Shown here piece by piece: positions 1-9,333 of a DNA stretch of 64,000 nucleotides. The stretch is from Candidatus Rifleibacteriota bacterium (GTDB lineage Bacteria; Muiribacteriota; Ozemobacteria; Ozemobacterales; Ozemobacteraceae), in the NCBI GenBank assembly GCA_015233565.1, contig JADFXM010000006.1:124001-188000 (forward strand), given 5' to 3'. A program made the translations under genes and the position numbers. The number at the start of each line of letters is the position of its first letter. Position 1 is the stretch's first letter. The notes below the pieces were generated by a model. It saw only the letters and a program-made list of their open reading frames with translations. It was not told the origin of the DNA and searched no databases.

Positions 1-1
1 A

Positions 2-667
2 GTTCTTTTTAACGGGCGCCCGCTTACCATCACCAAATTGACCAAAAAAGTTGACGCGATTCTTGAAGCATGGTTCCCCGGAACAATGGGGGGAAAAGCA
101 GTAGCGGAAGTAGTTTTTGGAGACTACAATCCTTCAGGCAAATTAACAATTTCCTTCCCAAGAAGCGTCGGACAAATTCCAATTTACTACAATATGAAAA
201 ATACGGGCCGTCCTATTGATCCAAAAAACAAATACACCAGCAAATATATTGATATCCCAAACACTCCTTTATATCCTTTTGGTTGGGGGCTTTCTTACAC
301 AACTTTCAAATATTCCGGACTGACCCTTTCTTCAAAAACAATAGGGGAAAAGGATGTTTTGAAAATTTCGGTTGATGTAAAAAACGAAGGAAAAATGGGA
401 GGCGAAGAAACGGTTCAGCTTTATGTCCGAAATATAGCTGGAAGCGTCACACGTCCGGTAAAAGAGTTAAAAGGTTACAAAAAAGTACAACTCAACCCCA
501 GTGAAACAAAGAAGGTGGAATTTGAGTTAAATTCCAATGACTTGGCATTTTATCGTTTTGATATGTCCTGGGGGCCGGAAGCAGGCAACTTTGAAGTATT
601 CGTCGGCGGCAATTCACAGGAAACCCTCAACGGAAAGTTTGAACTAAAGATGGCATCTGCTCAATAA
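2..667 (+). CDS. Glycoside hydrolase family 3, C-terminal part (beta-glucosidase type), 5' truncated
   Basis: This is the last ~221 codons of a GH3 beta-glucosidase/beta-xylosidase; the gene runs in from before the window, open from base 2. The reading begins VLFNGRPLTI and continues through AILEAWFPGT, GGKAVAEVVFGDYNPSGKL and SVGQIPIYYN. These are hallmark strings of the GH3 C-terminal alpha/beta sandwich. A fibronectin type III-like domain follows, from about residue 105 of the visible part, with the signature GGEETVQLYVRN and VKELKGYKKV. The nucleophile Asp lies in the missing N-terminal domain, so substrate cannot be judged. Family members hydrolyse terminal non-reducing beta-glucosides or xylosides, often in the periplasm. 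A hairpin terminator follows at 689-718. Identity as GH3 is secure; the exact activity is not. Confidence 0.95.
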   Translation, partial: VLFNGRPLTITKLTKKVDAILEAWFPGTMGGKAVAEVVFGDYNPSGKLTISFPRSVGQIPIYYNMKNTGRPIDPKNKYTSKYIDIPNTPLYPFGWGLSYTTFKYSGLTLSSKTIGEKDVLKISVDVKNEGKMGGEETVQLYVRNIAGSVTRPVKELKGYKKVQLNPSETKKVEFELNSNDLAFYRFDMSWGPEAGNFEVFVGGNSQETLNGKFELKMASAQ

Positions 668-688
668 AGCAACAAACAGTCATTTATT

Positions 689-718
689 GCGGCGGTTTGC
701 AAAAAAGCTTACCGCCGC
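689..718. terminator. Hairpin terminator between convergent genes
   Basis: An 8-bp GC-rich stem (GCGGCGGT at 689-696 with ACCGCCGC at 711-718) is followed on the plus strand by a T-rich run (gattttatta). It sits between the GH3 stop at 667 and the minus-strand thrA stop at 726, so it most likely ends GH3 transcription and may serve both genes. Confidence 0.8.
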
Positions 719-725
719 GATTTTA

Positions 726-3218
726 TTATTTCAGAATTTCCTGAGTATTCCAGAACACCGTTTTAAGAATGTCAGCCAGAATCCCTGCTGCGGTCACTTT
801 TGGTCCTGCGCCGTAACCTCTTACTACAAGTGGAATCGGATTATATCGGTCGGTCAGCAAGCTGACTGCGTTTTCACCACCCCTCACATGGTACAACGGG
901 TCAGACGACGGCACTTCAACGAGACCAACCTGGCAGATTCCCCGCTCAACACTTCCTAAAAACCTTAGCGTTTCATTCTTTTTCTTCAACTGGCCAATTC
1001 TTTCCACAAAATGGGAGTTTAATTTTCGAGTGTTCTCAAGGAATTCTGAAATAGAACCTTTCATCGAAAAGCCATCCGGGAGAGGAGAGGAAATTTTGAC
1101 ATCTCTTAATTCGCATTGCAAACCAGCTTCCCTGGCAAGGATCAATAATTTCCTGGCAACATCCAAACCAGCCAAATCATCACGAGGATCTGGTTCAGTA
1201 AAACCTTTTTGACGAGCCATTTCTATGGCTTCAGAAAATGGAATTCCATCATCCAGACAACCAAAAATAAAGGATAATGATCCAGAGAGAATTCCATGAC
1301 AGGCTATCAAATTATCCCCGCTTTTAATCAAATTTTTTAGGGTCTCGATTATTGGAAGTCCTGCTCCTACGTTTGCTCCATAAAGGAAATGGCGTTTTCT
1401 CCTTTCAGCAGTTTGTCTGAGGCATCTGTAATATTCCATGTCCGAAGAGTTGGCTTTTTTGTTTGGAGTGACTATATGCATACCAGCTTCAAAAATATCC
1501 GGGTATAGTTCAGGAATTTCTGTGCTACCCGTACAATCAACGAAAATCGGATTTAAAAAGCGGGCCTTGGAAATAGTATGGATTAAATCTCGAATGATGA
1601 ATTGGGTATCGCAAGTTTTAAAGAGATTGGACCAATTTGTGAGATCTATTCCCCTGAAATCAGTTAACAACTTTCGGGAATTAGCAATTCCGCAGACTCG
1701 AAGATCTATACCGCGCTCCAGAAGCTTTTTTTTATGGTTTTTTATTTGCTCTAAAAGCTCGGCGCCAACGGCTCCAGTTCCAACAACAAATGCTTGAATT
1801 TCCTGCCGAGTACTAAAGAAAAACTGGTGGACAATTTGCATTGATCGTTCGGAATCGTCAGATCGCACAACTGCAGAAATATTTCTCTCTGATGACCCTT
1901 GAGAAATGGCAACGATGTTTACATCTGCAGAAGCAAGTGCCGAAAACAAAGTTCCTGCAATTCCTCGCCGGGAGCGCATTTGATCACCAACTACAGATAG
2001 AATCGTGAGATCCGGAAGGATTTCAATCAAATTGACCAAACCGGCACCTCTCTCCAGGGAAAACTCTAATTCAAGGGAATTGGCAGCTTGTTTGGCCTGC
2101 TCTTTGGAAACGCAGAAACAAATTGAGTATTCAGATGAGGATTGTGTAATAAGTATCACAGAAATGCCTTCTCTGGCCATGGCTGAAAAAACTCTTGCAG
2201 CAACACCAGGAACCCCTCGCATTCCGGCACCGGAAATTCCGATCATGGCAACTCCGTTCAGAGTTGAAAGGCCTCTTACAGGACTCGTTGAACCTGAATT
2301 TTCTAAATCAAGATCTTCAGGCTTATTTTGAATCAAAGTTCCGGGAAACGATGGATTAAAGGAGTTTTTTATCCATGTAGGAATCTTCTTTTCTACGACT
2401 GGAGCGATAGTGCGAGGGTGCAGTACTTTAGCGCCAAAAAAAGCCAGTTCCATAGCTTCAAAATAACTCATTTTATTCAGAACAAAAGCTTCCGGTACAA
2501 TTCTTGGGTCGGCTGAAAAAATGCCATCTACATCAGTCCATATTTCAAGAACCTCCGCGTTCATAGCTGCCGCCATTATCGAGGCGGAATAGTCTGAGCC
2601 CCCTCTCCCAAGGGTTGTGATTTTTCCGGATTTATTAGCCCCATAGAATCCAGGCATTAAAAAAACTTGAACCCAAGAATCAGAAATTCTTCTAAAACGT
2701 TCCTGAATCTCAGGCATCAATGGAGAGGCATTACCAAATACGCTGTCGGTCAAGATAAATTCTCTTGGATCTATCAATTGCGTTTTTAAATTTTCATTCT
2801 CCAGCAATGCAAGAATTATCTGTATGCTGGCTCTTTCCCCCAAGCTGCTTATGTGATCGAGAACACTCGGGGAGCATTCTGAAAGAAGTTTGACACCTGT
2901 CAATAAATTTTCATATTCAGCTGTTACTTTGGCAACCTCAGAAATAGCAACATCAAAGCGCTTTGGATTTTTTTCCTTAAGTTCATCAAGGATTTTTGCA
3001 TGCGAGTTGGAAAAAATTTGAACATGCTCACTGACTGGTTCTCCGGCAAGGACTTTGGAAATACTGGAAATCAAACTGTTCGTTATTCCACTAACTGCAG
3101 AGATCACAAGCCCGACTTTATGAGCATTACAAGCTTCTTTTGCAAGCTTGACCACATTTTGCATTCTTTCTGCATTTCCAACTGAAGTTCCACCAAATTT
3201 CATCACTTTGATATTCAT
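726..3218 (-). CDS. thrA: Bifunctional aspartokinase / homoserine dehydrogenase
   Basis: An 830-residue fusion catalysing the first and third steps of the aspartate pathway to threonine and methionine: phosphorylation of aspartate and NAD(P)H reduction of aspartate semialdehyde to homoserine. The kinase domain opens with KFGGTSVG (residues 7-14) and contains the GRGGSDYSA substrate loop. Paired ACT regulatory domains follow (about 310-455, with VPGVAARVFSAMA and RGIAGTLFSALA). The dehydrogenase has the Rossmann loop VVGTGAVGAELLEQI (about 475) and the family strings GANVGAGLPIIETL and GILSGSLSFIFG. The length is normal for ThrA/MetL. The ATG at 3218 is preceded by an AGAGAG ribosome site. It lies 33 bases downstream of the 5'-nucleotidase-like gene on the same strand and may be cotranscribed with it. 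Whether threonine or methionine controls it cannot be read from sequence. Confidence 0.96.
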   Translation of the reverse strand: MNIKVMKFGGTSVGNAERMQNVVKLAKEACNAHKVGLVISAVSGITNSLISSISKVLAGEPVSEHVQIFSNSHAKILDELKEKNPKRFDVAISEVAKVTAEYENLLTGVKLLSECSPSVLDHISSLGERASIQIILALLENENLKTQLIDPREFILTDSVFGNASPLMPEIQERFRRISDSWVQVFLMPGFYGANKSGKITTLGRGGSDYSASIMAAAMNAEVLEIWTDVDGIFSADPRIVPEAFVLNKMSYFEAMELAFFGAKVLHPRTIAPVVEKKIPTWIKNSFNPSFPGTLIQNKPEDLDLENSGSTSPVRGLSTLNGVAMIGISGAGMRGVPGVAARVFSAMAREGISVILITQSSSEYSICFCVSKEQAKQAANSLELEFSLERGAGLVNLIEILPDLTILSVVGDQMRSRRGIAGTLFSALASADVNIVAISQGSSERNISAVVRSDDSERSMQIVHQFFFSTRQEIQAFVVGTGAVGAELLEQIKNHKKKLLERGIDLRVCGIANSRKLLTDFRGIDLTNWSNLFKTCDTQFIIRDLIHTISKARFLNPIFVDCTGSTEIPELYPDIFEAGMHIVTPNKKANSSDMEYYRCLRQTAERRKRHFLYGANVGAGLPIIETLKNLIKSGDNLIACHGILSGSLSFIFGCLDDGIPFSEAIEMARQKGFTEPDPRDDLAGLDVARKLLILAREAGLQCELRDVKISSPLPDGFSMKGSISEFLENTRKLNSHFVERIGQLKKKNETLRFLGSVERGICQVGLVEVPSSDPLYHVRGGENAVSLLTDRYNPIPLVVRGYGAGPKVTAAGILADILKTVFWNTQEILK

Positions 3219-3251
3219 GCTTAATCTCTCTTTATTATTGGTATAAAAGAC

Positions 3252-5429
3252 CTAAAATCTACGCCACGAGAAATCGTAACCTAGCCCTGTGAAGGTTTCC
3301 ATCTTGCAACCCATTCCAGCAACATTTGAATCTTTCCATCCAAAAGCTGATTGTTTAACAATTGCCATCAAACGTTTGAATATCGGGAATTTTAAACTGA
3401 TAAAACCATCATAAGTACTAACTCGGCTGTTTTCAAATGAAGAAAAGAAGGAAAGAATTGAGGTAACTTCAACTCGATTTTTGGGATTGGATTTATACTC
3501 ATAACCAATATTCAATCCACTATTACTGGGTTTTCCATCAACTGAAAATCTGATCATCTCGGCAATTCCAGCGAATAATTTAAAATCCTTGGAAAAATTC
3601 CGAGAAAGCCCTAAGACTGATTTAGCAAAGAAGGGTTGCCGCTTATCAGGAACATCCGGTTGAAGGTTGGTTCCTTCAAGGTCAATATCTGCAAAAGGTT
3701 GCCATGTTTGACGCAAAGAAAGTTTTTGATAGCGTAATTTTCCAACTAAGCTATCGTTTAGTTTATAGCCTTTAAATTCGCAGTAATTTGAGTCAATTCT
3801 CCCCATCCATTCACTCGATGCTCCCTCCACAACGTCTTGAAAATGCATGTTAAAGTTTCTTGTAATATTCGGGTTTCCAACAAGCCCCGGGATATCGCTA
3901 CCCCGATAAATTGCCTGAGGATCTGTATATTGATAAGCTTGGGCTCCATCAGAAAATGTCAATTGACTGTAAGAGCCGCTCAAAGAAAACTCATACTTCG
4001 TTGCAGGTTTTTTTTCGATTTTGCGTATTTCCGCGAGACGTTTTTTAGATGGCTCGGAAAAATAGGAAACAAGAAGGTCAGAAACATATTGAGTCTTGAT
4101 TGCACGGGGATCAGCTTGCAGCAAACCAAATCCACCTCTGGCAATGAACTCTGTAGTGCCCACTTTATACTTTTCGTTAGCATGAAGTTGCCGACCATTT
4201 ACAGTAAGCTGGCCAGCCGTTTCTTTAAGTCCAATCAAGGCAAAACCCCACTCACCCAATAAAGGCTCATTTCTGCGCATCCAAATCGATGAAAGCGTAA
4301 CGCCATCAACTTCCATGAGCGCAGCTCGATCAGGATATGGAAATGAGGAACGAATGTCCCACTCCGTTGGAGTAGATGGAATTTTTTGGCTTCTACAGAG
4401 CCCCGGTGGTAAAAGTGAAATTTCTGCATTCAATTTAACCCGAAGCGCATTTCCCAAAGCGGTATTCGGATCATTAATTTCTGATTCAGTTAACGATTCA
4501 AGCGATTTTTCTAATTCCCGCTTCGCAGCTTCTTCAAGTCCAATTACGTGTGATGCAATTTCTGGCTCAGGGGTAATTTCTGAAATTTTTAAGCAACTTT
4601 CTCTTCTGGTTTCCCAGCTTTCGTCCTTTTTAGTCAAGGTTAAAAGTCCCGGCAAAGGGTCACCTGGAATAGTCCAGCAGATTCGCCTCCCATCCCTAAG
4701 TCCAAAATCCAGGCTCTCTCCAAAAAAAGCTTCATCCGGGGTCATTGGGTTAGTAATTACAACATGTACCCATTTTAGTTTCTTTAGTAAGAGAACGTTA
4801 TCCCGAAAAGACATATTTGATAACAAAATCACTAAATCAGCTTCCCTGGCTTTAGCTTCGTATTTTGCAACAGCTTCTAAGGGAGTAATCAGTGTTATTC
4901 TGGGATCCCAATGGGGCCAATCTTTAGCTACTGATGGGCAAATAACTCCAAATACCATTACTTTCTTTCCATTTTTCTCGAAGAATGCATATGGCTTTAA
5001 ACGCTCCAAAGGAAAAGAAGCCGAAACTGAAGCTGAAAGGGGGTTAGTGTTAGTAAGTACAAACGGGAAATTGGCTTCTGCAACCCGGTCAAGAAGGTTT
5101 TGCGCACCATCAAAAAAATCATGGGGGCCCGGCATGGCAACATCTAATTTCAAATCGTTCAAGAGGCCGAGAATGCCTCGACCACCGTCCTTCAAACTTA
5201 CCGGGGATGGACCCAGTATTCCTCCTGTTGAAACCAGCAATGTTTCAGGGTTTTTTTCACGAACTTTTGAGATCGCGCCTTGAAATCGAGCAAAGTCTCC
5301 TTCTGTTAATGGCCCGATAGCACCATTTACCCCACCCTGAAAGAGAATTTGCATCGCATTTGCAGGAACAACAAAAACAAGAAAAGCTAACATTCCCAAA
5401 GACAAGTTCCAAAGAGTTTTATTGTACAT
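3252..5429 (-). CDS. Exported 5'-nucleotidase-like protein with degenerate active site and C-terminal beta-barrel
   Basis: 725 residues with a signal peptide (hydrophobic core about 8-22, likely cleavage after PANA). Residues ~27-280 follow the UshA/5'-nucleotidase metallophosphatase layout and ~290-470 the nucleotidase C-terminal domain (GVTLSSIWMRRN, LTVNGRQLHANEKYKVGTTEF). The metal-binding motifs have decayed: TNDxHG reads QGGVNGA, the GD block reads STGGILG, GNHEFD reads GPHDFFDG, and the later GHTH block reads VITNPM. Almost every metal ligand is missing, so hydrolysis is unlikely. The final ~250 residues are rich in alternating aromatic and polar residues and end in WRRF, as outer-membrane barrel strands do. 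A GAGG ribosome site precedes the ATG. My reading is a non-enzymatic, barrel-anchored envelope protein; the barrel is an inference from pattern. Confidence 0.75.
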   Translation of the reverse strand: MYNKTLWNLSLGMLAFLVFVVPANAMQILFQGGVNGAIGPLTEGDFARFQGAISKVREKNPETLLVSTGGILGPSPVSLKDGGRGILGLLNDLKLDVAMPGPHDFFDGAQNLLDRVAEANFPFVLTNTNPLSASVSASFPLERLKPYAFFEKNGKKVMVFGVICPSVAKDWPHWDPRITLITPLEAVAKYEAKAREADLVILLSNMSFRDNVLLLKKLKWVHVVITNPMTPDEAFFGESLDFGLRDGRRICWTIPGDPLPGLLTLTKKDESWETRRESCLKISEITPEPEIASHVIGLEEAAKRELEKSLESLTESEINDPNTALGNALRVKLNAEISLLPPGLCRSQKIPSTPTEWDIRSSFPYPDRAALMEVDGVTLSSIWMRRNEPLLGEWGFALIGLKETAGQLTVNGRQLHANEKYKVGTTEFIARGGFGLLQADPRAIKTQYVSDLLVSYFSEPSKKRLAEIRKIEKKPATKYEFSLSGSYSQLTFSDGAQAYQYTDPQAIYRGSDIPGLVGNPNITRNFNMHFQDVVEGASSEWMGRIDSNYCEFKGYKLNDSLVGKLRYQKLSLRQTWQPFADIDLEGTNLQPDVPDKRQPFFAKSVLGLSRNFSKDFKLFAGIAEMIRFSVDGKPSNSGLNIGYEYKSNPKNRVEVTSILSFFSSFENSRVSTYDGFISLKFPIFKRLMAIVKQSAFGWKDSNVAGMGCKMETFTGLGYDFSWRRF

Positions 5430-5521
5430 GTTTTCCTCGACTGAATAGAATTAAACGCGTCGAGTATCGGCTCTTTCCTTTGGAATGTTAACGATAAATG
5501 AATGAACTATTGAAATTGGTA

Positions 5522-7594
5522 TTACTTTGCCACGTTCTTCATTCGATTGGCTTCCTGAAGGTTAAGCAAGGCTTGTTTAACCTCGGGATCATCGGCCTTC
5601 TTCTTTTGAATTAAGTCGCTATAGCTTTTATAGGCTTTTTCAAAATTTGCGAGTGCCTTCAGGTAAGAGGGTGAAGCTTTTACCGAATTTACAGAGTAAA
5701 GATTCTGCCCGCAATCGCCTCCTGAATTTTCTATGACCAGCGGAGCCGAAGCGACTGCAAAGCCTGTCGAAGAAGGTAAAGCAGAAGAGGCCGCTCCTGA
5801 ACTTAAATTCAATACTTCAAGATATTCCTTTAGATTATTGAGGGACTGTTCAAGCTGTTTAATGTTGTCATTCAAAAGATCACGTTTCACCAGATTCCAG
5901 GTAGGTGTTTGGCCGTAAAGCACCTTTGCTTGGGAAATATTATTTTCAGTCTCAGAAATCCGTTTAAGAGTTTGGTTTTGCATGGTTGAAAGTTTAGTTG
6001 AAGAATCCGATCCTTGGCCAAGAGCAAGTTTGATCCTAATAATTTCTGAAAGGATACGTTCTTCCTTGCCACAGGTTTCTGAAAGAGCGCTCAATTCTTT
6101 ATTTTTTCTGAATTTTTCAAGAGGGTTAATTATGGAAATATTTTTGTAATCAGTTATTTCCTTTCTCAAAGATTTGGAGATATCAAGAAGATAATTTGCC
6201 CGTTGAAGAAGATCTCCGGTCATGAGATTCCCATCGCTGATAGCATAAGAAATTAATCTTGAAGCCTTTTCACGTGCTTCAGCCAGTTGTAAATCATCGG
6301 GGCGCCATGGCCAAAACCAAGGCCATTGGTTTCGAACCGTCTCAATTCTCTCTACCTCACGAACGGCAACCATGGCTTCTTCAATTTTGACTTCTTTTCT
6401 GCCATCACCCTTTAAACCCTGTTTCACAAACTGTGCCTTTCTTGCTTCAACTGTGGCCGAGTCATTCTCGTATCCCTGTTGGGCATAGGCCAAAATTTCA
6501 GGATAGGTTAAGTCGTATCTTGTAAGAAGTCCCTCTAGGTAGCGATTAAAAATCTTTTGATTTCTTCCCTGGTCACTCGAACCAGTTGCTGGGTTACTGG
6601 CAAAAGCAGCTTTGAGAAAAGAATCTCGCCATAGAGAATTACTTAAACCAGCACGGACAAAGTAATAAGAAATCATTGTAACAGCATCACTGCCATCTCC
6701 GGTTTTCAGGGCTTTTCCTAATATTCCGAGGGCAAGCTGCTTTCCTTTTTGTGTCAAGCTTCCATTCAATGCTATCCCAACGCTATCAACACCATCAGCG
6801 GACCCATTTAAACTTTTCTTAAAATCGCGTCTTGCGAAATCAAGTAGAAAATTTTTTACATCGTTAATGCTTGTTTTCAAAGGCTCACGTCTATCGGAAT
6901 AAAAAGAATCCAATTCATCAAATAATTCAGGTCGATTTTTATCGAGATACTCAGCCACTGCTTTTATTCCTACGACATCAGGGAGGAAGGCATTTGCAGC
7001 AGATTTAATTTCTTCAGCAGTCAAAGTGGCTTTCGTGGTGCCATTTTTCAATTCTTCAGCCATCGCAGACTCGAGAAGTCGGATAGGAAAAACAACCTCA
7101 GCTTTCGCAAGAAGGGCTTTATTTTCATGGTAAGTAAGTAAATCGACCGCAAACTCGCTTATACTATGATTCAGACCTTTGGGATTTTGAACTGTACAGG
7201 AAATTTTCGTGTTGGGATACCCCGTTGAAGTATGCGCACTGGGAACCTCAGCAAATAGGTGGCCGGCCCAGCCAAGCGCCATGAGAACATCTTCCACTCC
7301 AAATTTAGGATTATCCTTGGCAATTTCAATCATTCGTTTAATTGTTTCAATATCATTATGAAAACTGACAGGGTAATTTGGCCCACCTGTTTGTCTCATA
7401 TCAGGTGATGGAGCTCCCCCAACGAATATTTGGTAATTTTCAGCGGTAATGATTAAATCACTTCCTGATTCGGTAAGTGCCTGTTGATAGGCTGTTTCAT
7501 TTATTATCATGTGGGTTAGGGGATCCCAGGCAGAGAGGCATTTTCCTATTAGGAAAAACGAAAGAAGAAGAAAACACGATTTGATCTTCATCAT
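5522..7594 (-). CDS. Exported zinc-dependent phospholipase C / S1-P1 nuclease-fold protein
   Basis: 690 residues from the ATG at 7594, which sits behind an AGGAG site; an in-frame upstream start at 7624 lacks one. The signal peptide ends ...KCLSA, leaving Trp23 as the mature N-terminus. In this fold the N-terminal Trp binds zinc itself. The rest of the zinc set is also visible: His28, Asp65 (in GGAPSPDM), His79, His112 and Glu116 (GHLFAE), His121, His142 and Glu146 (NHSISE). The order matches Bacillus cereus phospholipase C, with one Asp replaced by Glu. The family cleaves phospholipids or nucleic acids. Beyond residue ~250 comes a long mostly helical region of unknown role, with coiled-coil-like stretches around 430-570. 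It is the middle of three exported proteins on this strand. Substrate is unresolved. Confidence 0.8.
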   Translation of the reverse strand: MMKIKSCFLLLSFFLIGKCLSAWDPLTHMIINETAYQQALTESGSDLIITAENYQIFVGGAPSPDMRQTGGPNYPVSFHNDIETIKRMIEIAKDNPKFGVEDVLMALGWAGHLFAEVPSAHTSTGYPNTKISCTVQNPKGLNHSISEFAVDLLTYHENKALLAKAEVVFPIRLLESAMAEELKNGTTKATLTAEEIKSAANAFLPDVVGIKAVAEYLDKNRPELFDELDSFYSDRREPLKTSINDVKNFLLDFARRDFKKSLNGSADGVDSVGIALNGSLTQKGKQLALGILGKALKTGDGSDAVTMISYYFVRAGLSNSLWRDSFLKAAFASNPATGSSDQGRNQKIFNRYLEGLLTRYDLTYPEILAYAQQGYENDSATVEARKAQFVKQGLKGDGRKEVKIEEAMVAVREVERIETVRNQWPWFWPWRPDDLQLAEAREKASRLISYAISDGNLMTGDLLQRANYLLDISKSLRKEITDYKNISIINPLEKFRKNKELSALSETCGKEERILSEIIRIKLALGQGSDSSTKLSTMQNQTLKRISETENNISQAKVLYGQTPTWNLVKRDLLNDNIKQLEQSLNNLKEYLEVLNLSSGAASSALPSSTGFAVASAPLVIENSGGDCGQNLYSVNSVKASPSYLKALANFEKAYKSYSDLIQKKKADDPEVKQALLNLQEANRMKNVAK

Positions 7595-7700
7595 CGAACT
7601 CCTGTAAATTTTCCTGAAAGGCAAAGCGATACTTTTCTTTATTTTACTTGTTTTTTATTAGTATCCGCAAGGTATTCTCAATTTTCCCCAAAAAATACAT

Positions 7701-7739
7701 GGAATAAAAAAAGACGCTTTCGCGTCTTTTTTTATTCCC
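7701..7739. terminator. Strong intrinsic terminator
   Basis: A near-perfect inverted repeat: GGAATAAAAAAAGACGC, a TTTC loop, then GCGTCTTTTTTTATTCC. The GACGC/GCGTC core is flanked by A and T runs, so it works in both directions. It lies 31 bases beyond the stop of the minus-strand peptidase at 7770 and separates that gene from the phospholipase-like gene. Confidence 0.88.
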
Positions 7740-7769
7740 CAAAAAAACTATAGTAAGAATAAGAACTCG

Positions 7770-8777
7770 CTAATATTCCTTTCCACCCATGACATTATCT
7801 TTGATAAATTGGTATCGATCAGGATATTGAGCTTTCATTTCGGGGCCAGACTGCCAATATGTTCTCACCGATTCGGCAAAATCTTCAAGTGGTTGAGTGT
7901 TACCATAAGCTGATACTGAGGAGGAAACGGGAGAATTTCCATTTGGCCAGAATTGGTTTTCCCAAGCGTTGGTTACATCTGGGTGAGCGGCCTGGAAATT
8001 GTGAGTCATTTCATGCACAAGTGTTCCTTGAAAGGTTCCATTGTAGCAACAACTGTTTTCCAGATGAACTTGTGGAATTCCCATTTGGACGTAACCAAGA
8101 ACATTTGGACTCATATAACTTGTCTCTCTTAAAATGCTTTTTGTGCAGGACCAAAAAGCTTTGGGAAGAGTTGCCATAATATCATTAGCTGCCTGAATTT
8201 CCTTTTGAGTCCATTTGGCACCGTTTTCGTCGGCAGAGATTCCATATGATGCCTGCAATTGAGCTTTTAAGCCGGCAATTGAACTGCCAGAAGTTGTAGG
8301 ATTTGTCGGAGTGTTAGCCGTGGAAGAAGTATCTACGGATGTATTTGTATTTACAGTTACATTTGTGTAAATAGAGGTGTCAACGGGGCTTGGGGTGGCA
8401 GGGTTAGATATGGAATCCGGGCCAATTCTAATAATAATTATTCTTACACCGCTTATTGCACCGGCCCCGTAGGCAGCCTCGATCTGGGCAATTATTTGGT
8501 TTATTAAATCATCAATATTAGTAGTCGCAAGTAATATTTTGCCATTCTGTTTGGAAGAATTTTCAGTTTGTACTACTGGCGATTGATCTTCAAGAAAGGA
8601 TTCCGCATTTGATCTTTGGGAATTTACCGGGTCAGTGGTCAATCCTGGGGATTCTTGGCCGGATTCGCCTGCAGAATGTATAGTATCTTCAACACTTCCT
8701 TGAGCATGCAAGCCTGTAGCAAACTGAAAAAAGAAAAAAAGCAAAAAAAGATTTAAAAAAAGACAAATTTTTTTCAT
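7770..8777 (-). CDS. Exported putative zinc metallopeptidase (HEXXH)
   Basis: 335 residues with a strong signal peptide (Phe/Leu-rich core to about residue 20, likely cut after GLHAQ). A low-complexity Ser/Thr/Asn/Pro linker (about 110-160) precedes the catalytic part. The zinc motif HEMTH lies at about residues 253-257, followed by ...PLEDFAES about 40 residues later; the Glu there is a plausible third ligand, as in gluzincins. The family could not be named. It is probably a secreted or periplasmic peptidase. The ATG at 8777 has a GGGGGA ribosome site. Confidence is good that it is an exported HEXXH protein and moderate that it is an active protease. Confidence 0.7.
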   Translation of the reverse strand: MKKICLFLNLFLLFFFFQFATGLHAQGSVEDTIHSAGESGQESPGLTTDPVNSQRSNAESFLEDQSPVVQTENSSKQNGKILLATTNIDDLINQIIAQIEAAYGAGAISGVRIIIIRIGPDSISNPATPSPVDTSIYTNVTVNTNTSVDTSSTANTPTNPTTSGSSIAGLKAQLQASYGISADENGAKWTQKEIQAANDIMATLPKAFWSCTKSILRETSYMSPNVLGYVQMGIPQVHLENSCCYNGTFQGTLVHEMTHNFQAAHPDVTNAWENQFWPNGNSPVSSSVSAYGNTQPLEDFAESVRTYWQSGPEMKAQYPDRYQFIKDNVMGGKEY

Positions 8778-9333
8778 ATTTTTCCCCCAAATTATTTTTT
8801 TCCTTCTTTTATTATTATACCAAAAAAGAAAATTTGGTTACATTTTTATCGGTTTAAAAAAATAGTTCTGACAGGCTTTTCTAAAGCCACTTTGAGGATA
8901 TGGCATAATTTTAATAATAACTTATAAAGCATTATGTATTCATGATTTCTTTGATATTTTTCACAATCCATTGGAAGCCCAAACTTATAGATGGCCAGTT
9001 TTCATCTAACTTAGAACGATACCCTTACTTTTCTTTGCCTAACTTTACTTTACAAAACCAAAGCTTAACTAAACTTTACTTTACCTGCTTCAAGTTAAAT
9101 GTTTTTCTCAAATGTAGAGTTTCCCTTTTTTGAGCTTCCACACATTTTTGAAGTTAGATTGAAAAAGTCCTTATTAATGTGTAAAACCTAACTTGGATTG
9201 AAAGTCTTAAAAGTTAAAAGTAAGCTTTAATTCCATTTCAATGCCAAAGTTTCAAGATTTTCTTCATACTGCCGATAATTTACCGTCATATAATTTTTGA
9301 GTTTGCCAGTGGACTTGAAAATGGGGGTTAAAA
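8778..9333. other. Intergenic region between divergent genes, no gene seen
   Basis: 556 bases of very AT-rich DNA upstream of the minus-strand peptidase and the plus-strand small ORF. It should hold both promoters, but I could not pick convincing -35/-10 pairs. It contains an 11-bp direct repeat (CTTTACTTTAC) near 9042 and 9074. An open frame at 8942-9133 has no ribosome site and no protein-like composition. Confidence 0.5.

Noticed and set aside
4315..5283. 322-codon plus-strand frame opposite the nucleotidase-like gene
   Set aside because: Ser/Phe-rich shadow typical of antisense to a coding frame; the minus strand has clear domains and signals.
8942..9133. 63-codon frame in the 8778-9333 gap
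   Set aside because: No ribosome site, no conserved pattern, composition of random AT-rich DNA.
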